DNA from: an uncultured Flavobacteriales bacterium
Lineage (GTDB): Bacteria > Bacteroidota > Bacteroidia > Flavobacteriales_D > Sanyastnellaceae
Direction of reading: 5' to 3'
Assembly: GCA_938092195.1 (NCBI GenBank)
Contig: CALKHD010000136.1
Coordinates: 1 to 10,754 of the forward strand
Length of the DNA stretch: 10,754 nt
Shown: one piece after another, positions 1 through 5,985 of the stretch
Numbering within the stretch: position 1 is the stretch's first letter
Layout of the letters: each line of letters opens with the position of its first letter
Notes under the pieces: model-generated
The model's database searches: none
The model's input: the letters and a program-made list of their open reading frames with translations, nothing else
What the model was told of the DNA's origin: nothing
Program-made: the position numbers and the translations under genes

Positions 1-2276
1 CGAACATCAGCAGCAACGACAGCGACATCAGCACAAACGCTGGTGGCATCAGCACGAATGCTTCGAACATCAGCAGCAACGACAGTGACATCAGCACGAA
101 CGCTGGCGGAATTAGCACGAATGCTTCGAACATCAGCAGCAACGACAGTGACATCAGCACGAACGCTGGCGGAATCAGCACCAACCTTGCTGCGATCCAG
201 TCCAACGACGGCGACATCACAGGGTTGCAATCTGAATTGGACGCCACCCAAGCGGGTGCAGGATTGGGCACCGACGGCGCTTACACCGCCAATGGTTCAA
301 CCAACTACTTGGGCAGTGCAACGACTTTGGTTGGGGCTGACGAGGAGTTGGACTCACAAATCAAGCTGGCCCGCAACGAGAGTTCTGCCGGTGACGTTTT
401 GCTGAACCAATTCATCACGGCGAACACCATCAGCAATGCTCAGACCGGCGCCACGTTGACCACGGTGCAAACCACGGCCAACACGAATGAGGATGACATT
501 GAAACCCTCGAGACCAACTTGACCAACGAGATCAACGCCACCAATAGTGACGTGACGAGCCTTCAGAGTCAGATTGACAACTTGCCCACGAGCCCTGCAG
601 CCATTGCTGCAGAAGTGGAAAACAACGACTATTTCGATGACGATGGATTCGGAAGCGTATTTGCAGAGAACACGGTTTCTTCAGTCACATTGCCTGAATT
701 GGATGTGACGGGATCAACCACCCTCGATGACCTTGATGTTGGTGGATTGTTCGAAGTGAACTCCATTGCTACGGCAGAGGTAGAGACCACAGGTGATGTG
801 GTTGTGGGTGACGAGCTTGACGTGAATGGGGTGTCCACCTTTACAGGCGCTGCTACATTTAGCGCAGGGATTTCCGGAGCCCTCACAGGCAATGCGTCTA
901 CAGCGACCGCCTTGGAGACTGCCCGCACGATTGGTGGAGTGTCTTTCGACGGTACTGCCAACATTGACCTTCCTGGTGTGAACACAGCAGGTAACCAGAG
1001 CACTTCTGGCAACGCTGCTACGGCGACTGCCTTGGAAACTGCCCGCACGCTTGGTGGTGTGTCTTTCGACGGTACTGCCAACGTTGACCTCCCTGGTGTG
1101 AACACAGCAGGTAACCAGAGCACTTCTGGCAACGCTGCTACAGCGACTGCCTTGGAGACTGCCCGCACGCTTGGTGGTGTGTCTTTCGACGGTACTGCCA
1201 ACATTAACCTTCCTGGTGTGAACGCAGCAGGTAACCAGAGCACAACAGGTGATCTGTTGGGTGGTGACATGTACGCCAGCAACGGCACTTCGAAAGTGTT
1301 GGAAGCGGGTACCGATGGTACTGATGCGACTTTCACGGGTGCTGTAACTGGAACGGTGAGCAGCATTGCAAACCACGATACGGACGACCTGACGGAACAA
1401 GTCGGTGCCACCAACCTGTTCTTCACGGATGCTCGTAGCCGCGCAGCTGTGAGCGCTACGGATGCAGGTGGCGACGGTAGCTTTAGCTACAACAGCACTT
1501 CGGGTGTGATGACGTACACAGGGCCAAGTGCTTCTGAGACACGCGCTCACTTCACTGCAGGCACGGGTGTGACGATCACAAGTGGAGCAGTGGCCATCGG
1601 TCAGGCTGTGGCCACCACAGACGCGGTGACCTTCGCTTCTGCGACCACAACGGGCAATGCCACTGTTGGCGGAACCTTGGATGTAACAGATGCCGCTGAG
1701 TTGGAAAGCACCTTGGGTGTGGACGGCAACTTGCGTGTTGGAGCATCAGGAGCGTCTAAGTTCAGTGTGGATGCGGCTTCAGGTGCAATCACCACATCAG
1801 GTGACCTGGTGATGACCAACGGAACCATTGTTGCTGGCGGATTGCAAGTCTCGGGTGCGACTACACTGAACAGTGTGGACGTTCAAACCATGAGTGTGAG
1901 CACCACTTTGACTGTACCTACACCTTCCTTGGGTGCAGCAGCAGCCAACAAGAGCTACGTTGACAATCACGAGAGCACACAGCCACAGGCATACAGCTAC
2001 TTGAGCAATGAAGCTTACACGGGCTTGGGTGCAGACGTGGATGCCGATGGCGCCACGATCACGGTGACCGGTGCCAACTTGGCAGCAGGCACGTACAAGC
2101 TCCACTTGGATGGTGCTGAACTGGCTTTGACTGTGACTGTTGTGGACGCCAATTCACTGACGTTTGTTCTGACCTCTGCTGATGTTTCTGGCATGACGGT
2201 CCGCACTGGATTGCTGGCTGCTCAGTTGAGCATCAACGGAACGGCTTCCGGTTTGAACATCTTCGTGAACCTCTGA
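1..2276 (+). CDS. Large repetitive phage-tail-fibre-like surface protein, 5' end outside window
   Basis: The reading frame is already open at the window edge (first whole codon at base 3) and runs 757 codons to TGA at 2274-2276, so the true start lies upstream; the first in-frame ATG at 225 is internal and should not be used. Residue numbers here count from base 3. Residues 1-63 are three 21-residue coiled-coil repeats. About 75-120 hold an 'ELDATQAGAGLGTDG' module familiar from phage and Bacteroidota fibre proteins. Further heptad-like helix follows ('LQSQIDNL'), then beta-rich 'LDV.G' repeats (about 230-290), three 40-residue repeats (296-415), a 'DDLTEQ..TNLFFTDAR' segment (about 459-480) like cyanophage fibre repeats, an 'AANKSYVD' motif near 645-653, and a C-terminal beta domain of about 75 residues. 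Composition is rich in Thr, Ala, Gly, Ser and Asp. Likely a secreted or surface trimeric fibre or adhesin; no target is known. No phage genes flank it. Confidence 0.85.
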   Translation, partial: NISSNDSDISTNAGGISTNASNISSNDSDISTNAGGISTNASNISSNDSDISTNAGGISTNLAAIQSNDGDITGLQSELDATQAGAGLGTDGAYTANGSTNYLGSATTLVGADEELDSQIKLARNESSAGDVLLNQFITANTISNAQTGATLTTVQTTANTNEDDIETLETNLTNEINATNSDVTSLQSQIDNLPTSPAAIAAEVENNDYFDDDGFGSVFAENTVSSVTLPELDVTGSTTLDDLDVGGLFEVNSIATAEVETTGDVVVGDELDVNGVSTFTGAATFSAGISGALTGNASTATALETARTIGGVSFDGTANIDLPGVNTAGNQSTSGNAATATALETARTLGGVSFDGTANVDLPGVNTAGNQSTSGNAATATALETARTLGGVSFDGTANINLPGVNAAGNQSTTGDLLGGDMYASNGTSKVLEAGTDGTDATFTGAVTGTVSSIANHDTDDLTEQVGATNLFFTDARSRAAVSATDAGGDGSFSYNSTSGVMTYTGPSASETRAHFTAGTGVTITSGAVAIGQAVATTDAVTFASATTTGNATVGGTLDVTDAAELESTLGVDGNLRVGASGASKFSVDAASGAITTSGDLVMTNGTIVAGGLQVSGATTLNSVDVQTMSVSTTLTVPTPSLGAAAANKSYVDNHESTQPQAYSYLSNEAYTGLGADVDADGATITVTGANLAAGTYKLHLDGAELALTVTVVDANSLTFVLTSADVSGMTVRTGLLAAQLSINGTASGLNIFVNL
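3..191 (+). repeat. 63-bp tandem repeat, three copies, encoding coiled-coil heptads
   Basis: Three adjacent 63-base units (3-65, 66-128, 129-191) lie in frame with the large surface protein. Each encodes 21 residues, that is three heptads, with Ile at the second and Asn at the fifth position of every heptad. Copies 1 and 2 differ at five bases, all third-position and synonymous, so the protein copies are identical. Copy 3 diverges only in its last two codons. The array starts at the window edge and probably continues upstream, so the copy number is unknown. Confidence 0.9.
888..1247 (+). repeat. 120-bp tandem repeat, three copies, phage-fibre type
   Basis: Three 120-base units (888-1007, 1008-1127, 1128-1247) in frame, each encoding 40 residues of the form 'GNA.TATALETART.GG' then 'VSFDGTAN..LPGVN.AGNQST'. 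This resembles repeats known from marine myovirus structural and fibre proteins. Copies are nearly identical in DNA. Differences between the first two include three amino-acid replacements (Ser/Ala, Ile/Leu, Ile/Val); the rest are silent. Such arrays can change copy number by recombination. Confidence 0.9.
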
Positions 2277-2313
2277 TTTAGGAACCCGAATTCACCCAAT
2301 AGACAGCACAATC

Positions 2314-2718
2314 ATGAAGCGAATCCTATTCCTTGTCATGCTGCTCGCCGGGTGCGGGTTGTTCACCACTGAGGTTTCCGCTCAGGCGGTTCTCGGGCGC
2401 CACGCCATCACTTCCGGCTACCATGCTGGAACGGCAGACGGCCTCGACCTCGACGGAACGATCGGCCAATCCATCACTGGAACGGTTAGCATCCCAGATC
2501 AGTACCTCACGCAGGGTTTTCACCAGCCTGAGAACAACACCCCTTGTCCAGGGGACGTCAACAACGACGGCCTGGTTTCTACCACGGACATTTTGGATGT
2601 GCTCGGTTATTACGGGTGCCTCTCGAACTGTGGGGATTACGATACGAATGGGGATGGCGTAGTCGGAGCTCCCGACCTACTGTACATCCTAGGTTACTAC
2701 GGCTCCATTTGCGAATGA
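2314..2718 (+). CDS. Small secreted protein with two dockerin-type calcium loops
   Basis: A complete 134-residue protein. The N-terminus is a signal peptide (Lys-Arg, then a hydrophobic run). Two cleavage readings compete: 'LAGC' at 11-14 is a perfect lipobox, while 'VSA' at 21-23 before Gln would suit signal peptidase I. Residues 48-72 carry 'IGQSITGTVS..LTQGFHQP', a module common in Bacteroidota secreted proteins, where it is usually followed by a type IX sorting domain. Here it is followed instead by two 12-residue EF-hand-like loops typical of dockerin type I: D81-N83-D85...D92 and D110-N112-D114...D121, each followed by 'LGYYG'. Cysteines 78, 102, 106 and 133 bracket the loops and may form disulfides. 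It starts 37 bases after the fibre-like gene and is probably cotranscribed. No cohesin partner is visible. The exact role is unknown. Confidence 0.85.
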   Translation: MKRILFLVMLLAGCGLFTTEVSAQAVLGRHAITSGYHAGTADGLDLDGTIGQSITGTVSIPDQYLTQGFHQPENNTPCPGDVNNDGLVSTTDILDVLGYYGCLSNCGDYDTNGDGVVGAPDLLYILGYYGSICE

Positions 2719-2762
2719 GCTGAGAAAACTTCCGTTTGAACTTTTGGTTTGGTTCAAGGAAA

Positions 2763-2800
2763 GGAGGGCATTCCCAACGGGGTTTGTCCTCCATTTTTTT
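2763..2800 (+). terminator. Intrinsic terminator candidate after the dockerin-like gene
   Basis: GGAGG at 2763-2767 pairs with CCTCC at 2788-2792, with a smaller inner CCC/GGG stem (2773-2775 with 2779-2781) in the loop. A run of seven T follows at 2794-2800. It lies 45 bases after the stop at 2718 and 18 bases before the next gene, so it would close the fibre-dockerin transcription unit. A second weak hairpin, TTGAAC/GTTCAA (2736-2741 with 2752-2757), precedes it. The outer stem is short, hence moderate confidence. Confidence 0.55.
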
Positions 2801-2817
2801 AGGGCAATTTTTAACCC

Positions 2818-3588
2818 ATGAAAACAGGACCCTCTCAGGAACCCTCTATGCGAGCTGACCGAACCTTGGATGCGGCCTTGTTGACCATTGTGATCGCTTT
2901 GTTTGTTGCAGCGGCGTTTGGTTTGAAGGAGCTTCCGGGAGGCGCATCTGAGTGGGTGCCCAAGGAATGGAAAGGGGTCCACGATTGTGCCAAGGGATTG
3001 ATTCTTCCTCTGCTTGCCCTTCGGTTTGGATTGGCCTTGTATGGCCGGTCAGACGATCGCGTCTTGCGCAATCGGGTTTTGATCGCCATGGCGTTCTGTT
3101 GGATTGGCGATGTTGCCTTGACCTTTTCCGGAGAAACGGCCTTCCTCATTGGCCTTGTGAGCTTCTTGGCGGGACACGTTATGTTCCTGATGACGTTCCG
3201 GCACCTGTTGAGCCAAGGGGCTGCGCGTTCTTCTAAAAGGAAGCAGGCTGTGACGATGGTGTTGCTGTTCGGTGTCTTGACGCCCACCGTGTCTCACCTC
3301 TGGGGAATGGCGGGTGACCTCTCGCCGGCGGTCGCGGTCTATGCCGCCGTTATTGCCACCATGGCCTACTTCAGTTGGGTGCTGGGGAATGGGCCCGGCG
3401 TGGTGGCCTTGCGCATCGGAGCTCTGTTCTTCATGTTCAGTGACTTGACCCTGGCTTTTGGACGTTTTGGAGACGCGCCCATTCCGAATGGGCACTTTTG
3501 GGTGATGGGCACCTACATCTTGGCCCAATGGGCCTTGACCGTCGGTTTTACCGAAGTGGCTTTGCGCCGAGAAGCCAGCCGTCCGTGA
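2818..3588 (+). CDS. YhhN/TMEM86 family lysoplasmalogenase-like membrane protein
   Basis: A 256-residue protein with about eight hydrophobic segments. Family marks in order: a Lys-containing first loop region leading to 'GLILPLLAL' (60-68), 'WIGDVALTF' (95-103), 'FLIGLVSFLAGH' (109-120), 'GALFFMFSDLTLAF' (201-214) and 'GTYILAQWAL' (231-240). Asp98 and Asp209 sit at the acidic positions conserved in YhhN/TMEM86 proteins. Characterised members (human TMEM86B and a Legionella homologue) hydrolyse the vinyl-ether bond of lysoplasmalogens; many bacterial members are untested, so the substrate here is uncertain. The start at 2818 gives the longest protein; ATG at 2848 is an alternative that removes ten polar residues. 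No Shine-Dalgarno sequence is visible. The last 41 bases overlap, antisense, the end of ctaA. Confidence 0.85.
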   Translation: MKTGPSQEPSMRADRTLDAALLTIVIALFVAAAFGLKELPGGASEWVPKEWKGVHDCAKGLILPLLALRFGLALYGRSDDRVLRNRVLIAMAFCWIGDVALTFSGETAFLIGLVSFLAGHVMFLMTFRHLLSQGAARSSKRKQAVTMVLLFGVLTPTVSHLWGMAGDLSPAVAVYAAVIATMAYFSWVLGNGPGVVALRIGALFFMFSDLTLAFGRFGDAPIPNGHFWVMGTYILAQWALTVGFTEVALRREASRP

Positions 3589-4591
3589 GGACCAGCCCAA
3601 CGGCCAACATCAAGTGAATGGGCTGGGCTGCTGCGGGCATGCCGAGCCAGCCAAAAGCCAATCCAGTGGCGAATTGGGCGGACAGTAGAAGGACCACGGC
3701 CCATTCCCAACGTGCAGGCTGGCCAGAGCGCAGTCCTGGCCAGAGCGCAGCCACATGCACCGCCAACACCATCCAGAATGCCGTTCTGTGGCCCGTCCAC
3801 CAGGCCGGCAGATTGGCGATCCATTCGGAACGCTGGACCCCATCGTGCACGAGCTGGTCCACGGCCTCTCGAACTTGCGTGCCAAAGACCAATTGGGCCA
3901 GGGTGACGATGACGGCCAAAGCCAACCAAACTTTCGATACGCGATGGAGTTTTGGGGCTTTGGCCCCGGCCACACGAAGGGTGGCCAGCTGAAGTCCCAG
4001 TATGGCCAATGCGCCCATCATGTGAAGGGTGATCGATCCTGGAATCAGGTTGCCGTCTACCACTTTTTTGCCAAGCCATGCCACAAAGGCAAGGGCAAAT
4101 AAGGCGCCCATTGCAGGAGCCAGCGGCCGCCATTGTCCGTGCCTTATGCCCAGCAGCAGTGTCAATGCCACCAGAATCAAGGCCGGGAGACCGGCGAATG
4201 CACCCAACAACCGGTTGATGAATTCCACCCATGTGTGGAAGGGGTTGAAGGTGGCGTAGTCGTGTCTTGTGTAATGCGCCCAAAGTCCTGTGGCGCGATC
4301 CGCCTCAAAGGATGTCCCCGAAAGGTGGTCTGTGGGCGTGGACCACAGGGAGTCCCTCTCCAAAATCATTCGGCCCGAGGAATAGTTTTCGTCGGGCTGC
4401 CAACGCACCTGGGCCTCAGAAGTCGGGGGAATGGTGAGTCCAAAGCACTGGGGCCAGTCGGGGCATCCCATTCCCGATCCTGTCATGCGCACAATGCTTC
4501 CGGCCAAGACCACCAAGAAGGCAGAAACGAAGGCCACTCGAGCGACCTTTCGAATCCCGAGCAAGCTGCGTTCGGTGGGGTTTTCAGCCAC
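3548..4591 (-). CDS. ctaA: Heme A synthase (COX15/CtaA family)
   Basis: A 347-residue integral membrane protein that oxidises the C8 methyl group of heme O to the formyl group of heme A, the cofactor of aa3-type cytochrome oxidases. The N-terminus holds the family signature 'GSIVRMTGSGMGCPDWPQC' (31-49, with Cys43 and Cys49). Candidate heme-ligand histidines follow in their usual settings: His119 in 'HTWVEFINR', His190 in 'LHMMGA', His268 or His279 after 'WWTGHRT', and His326 in 'QPIHLML'. 'FGTQVRE' (236-242) matches the conserved 'G..VR' motif. About eight transmembrane helices are expected. It starts two bases after the stop of the upstream HMA-domain gene, so the two are probably cotranscribed. 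Its last 14 codons overlap the convergent lysoplasmalogenase-like gene. No heme O synthase (ctaB) or oxidase subunits are in the window. Confidence 0.93.
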   Translation of the reverse strand: MAENPTERSLLGIRKVARVAFVSAFLVVLAGSIVRMTGSGMGCPDWPQCFGLTIPPTSEAQVRWQPDENYSSGRMILERDSLWSTPTDHLSGTSFEADRATGLWAHYTRHDYATFNPFHTWVEFINRLLGAFAGLPALILVALTLLLGIRHGQWRPLAPAMGALFALAFVAWLGKKVVDGNLIPGSITLHMMGALAILGLQLATLRVAGAKAPKLHRVSKVWLALAVIVTLAQLVFGTQVREAVDQLVHDGVQRSEWIANLPAWWTGHRTAFWMVLAVHVAALWPGLRSGQPARWEWAVVLLLSAQFATGLAFGWLGMPAAAQPIHLMLAVGLVLTDGWLLGAKPLR

Positions 4592-4593
4592 GG

Positions 4594-4998
4594 TTAACGA
4601 GAAGCTTCAGGGGCGTAATGGACCACTTGCGCGGCCTTCACGGCGTACAGGCCGTCGCCAATGGCTTGAACGGCGGCAATCAGGGTCTCCGCCTGAATCA
4701 CAGATGGGTCAAAAACAACCAAGGCCGTGTCCACCTTGTTTTGCTCCTTGAATTGGATGTCCGCGCGGGTGACCCCGGGCAAATCATACAGCTCTTTTTT
4801 CACTTTTGAGACGCAAGCGATTTCGCACATCATGCCACAGATGGCCAATTGGGCCACGGTTTCTTCTACGGCTCCAGTGCGGTTCACATGCTCGACCTTC
4901 ACATCGCATTGGTCACAACTGGCGAAAGACAAAACACCCAAAGTCACCCCCAAAAAGAGGCTGCAGTGTTTGGCGATGGTGTGGACTGAAGTGAGCAT
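4594..4998 (-). CDS. Exported heavy-metal-associated (HMA) domain protein
   Basis: A 134-residue protein. The N-terminal hydrophobic stretch (about 12-27) ends in 'SFASC' (Cys28), which could be a lipobox with an unusual Phe at -3, so it is probably exported and perhaps lipid-anchored. Residues 50-125 read as an HMA (ferredoxin-like) fold: the 'GMMCEIAC' loop with Cys58 and Cys62, helix 'VSKVKKELYDLPGV', strands around 80-97 and the closing 'AIGDGLYAV'. The CxxxC spacing differs from the classic CxxC and is a recurring variant in Bacteroidota copper-binding proteins. It is followed two bases later by ctaA, which suggests a possible part in copper supply or sensing around cytochrome oxidase assembly; this is inferred from gene order only. 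The metal is not proven. Extra cysteines 31 and 54 are present. Confidence 0.8.
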   Translation of the reverse strand: MLTSVHTIAKHCSLFLGVTLGVLSFASCDQCDVKVEHVNRTGAVEETVAQLAICGMMCEIACVSKVKKELYDLPGVTRADIQFKEQNKVDTALVVFDPSVIQAETLIAAVQAIGDGLYAVKAAQVVHYAPEASR

Positions 4999-5016
4999 GA
5001 AGGGCGTAATTCGCAG

Positions 5017-5044
5017 CGAATTTAATTCTGGGGGGGCAACACAA
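5017..5044 (-). promoter_or_regulatory. Weak Bacteroidota-type promoter candidate for the HMA-ctaA unit
   Basis: In the 72-base divergent spacer, the minus strand shows TAAATTCG (5017-5024), seven of eight matches to the -7 consensus TAnnTTTG. A TTG (5042-5044) lies 17 bases upstream, slightly short of the usual spacing. A second TTG at 5037-5039 is too close. No comparable element was found for the divergent transporter gene. Confidence 0.3.
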
Positions 5045-5070
5045 GCCCCTCTTGGCTGTTAACAAGCGCG

Positions 5071-5982
5071 ATGTCCTCTGATTTTAACCGGCCTTCACTG
5101 GGCCAATACGTGCTTTTGTTCGTGTTGGCTGCGGTTTGGGGAAGCTCGTTCATTTTGATGAAGGTGGGCCTGTTCGGGTGGACGGGGTCACCTGGCTCGA
5201 GTCCCATCCTTTCTGGTGTTCAATTGGGCTTGCTTCGAATTTCCCTCGCGGGCTTGGTCCTGCTCCCATTTGCCGTCAAGCGGCTCAAGAAGTGGAACAG
5301 CCGGATTTGGGGTGCATTGTTGGTCAACGGGTTTATTGGTAGCCTCACACCGGCGGTATTGTTTGCGTTGGCCCAAACCCGGCTTCCCAGTGCGACGGCT
5401 GGAATGCTCAATGCGCTGAGCCCGCTTTGGACCTTGGTCATTGCGCTGGTTTTGTATGGCACGGTGGTTCGCAAGAGGCAGGCCATGGGCTTGGTTTTGG
5501 GGTTCGTCGGTGCGGTGGGCTTGATGTCGCTCAAAGACGGATCTGGAGACGTTCATTGGGGCGCCGCAGCCATGTTGGTCTGCGCCACGGCTTGTTATGG
5601 ATTCAGCATCAATGTGGTTCGCAACCGTTTGTCTGAATTGGACCCCATGGCCATCAGTGCCATGGCCCTTTCAATGACAGCCATTCCGTCGTCTGTTGGA
5701 TTTGTGGTCACTGGAGGGGTCGGGGCGTTGCAGGCCCACCCCGAAGGGTCGCTTGCTTTTTTGGCGGTGGCCGTCCTCGCAGTTGTGGGCACTGCGGTTG
5801 CTTTGGTGGTGTTCAATGCGCTGATTCAAAAAACCAATGCCTTGTTTGCCAGCTCAGTTACCTACGTGATTCCCTTGTTTGCCCTGTTTTGGGGCTGGAT
5901 GGATGGCGAGTGGATTGGGTGGGCCCATGCGGCGTATGGCGCCGTGATCCTCAGTGGCGTGCGTTTGGTGGCCCGAGGCTAA
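5071..5982 (+). CDS. EamA-family (drug/metabolite superfamily) transporter
   Basis: A 303-residue inner-membrane protein with about ten hydrophobic helices arranged as two EamA repeats (about residues 12-150 and 162-302). The first opens with 'AVWGSSFILMK' (21-31), a typical EamA start. Helices rich in Gly and Ala follow, including 'LNALSPLWTLVIAL', and the second repeat contains 'ALIQKTNALFASSVTYVIP', matching the usual 'P..a.l.g' region near the end. Members of this superfamily exchange small metabolites, amino acids or purines; the substrate cannot be read from sequence. The ATG at 5071 precedes the first helix closely and gives a normal length. It is divergent from the HMA-ctaA unit and convergent with the TPR gene, three bases from that gene's stop, and appears to be a single-gene unit. 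Confidence 0.88.
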   Translation: MSSDFNRPSLGQYVLLFVLAAVWGSSFILMKVGLFGWTGSPGSSPILSGVQLGLLRISLAGLVLLPFAVKRLKKWNSRIWGALLVNGFIGSLTPAVLFALAQTRLPSATAGMLNALSPLWTLVIALVLYGTVVRKRQAMGLVLGFVGAVGLMSLKDGSGDVHWGAAAMLVCATACYGFSINVVRNRLSELDPMAISAMALSMTAIPSSVGFVVTGGVGALQAHPEGSLAFLAVAVLAVVGTAVALVVFNALIQKTNALFASSVTYVIPLFALFWGWMDGEWIGWAHAAYGAVILSGVRLVARG

Positions 5983-5985
5983 GGG

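Noticed and set aside
43..405. Plus-strand open frame of 120 codons overlapping the 63-bp repeats.
   Set aside because: It is a different frame of the same tandem repeat; the Ile/Asn heptad frame continues into the fibre modules, while this one ends without recognisable content.
629..1550. Two long minus-strand open frames (265 and 278 codons) opposite the fibre-like gene.
   Set aside because: They are shadows of the repetitive coding strand: they mirror the 40-residue repeats, have odd composition and match no known protein type, whereas the plus frame is clearly protein-like throughout.
1..2800. Prophage or tail-like contractile injection system.
   Set aside because: Only the fibre-like gene is present; no sheath, tube, baseplate, capsid, lysis or integrase gene is in the window.
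5020..5070. TAATTCTG (5023-5030) as a promoter for the EamA transporter.
   Set aside because: It matches seven of eight -7 positions, but no TTG lies at a suitable distance upstream.
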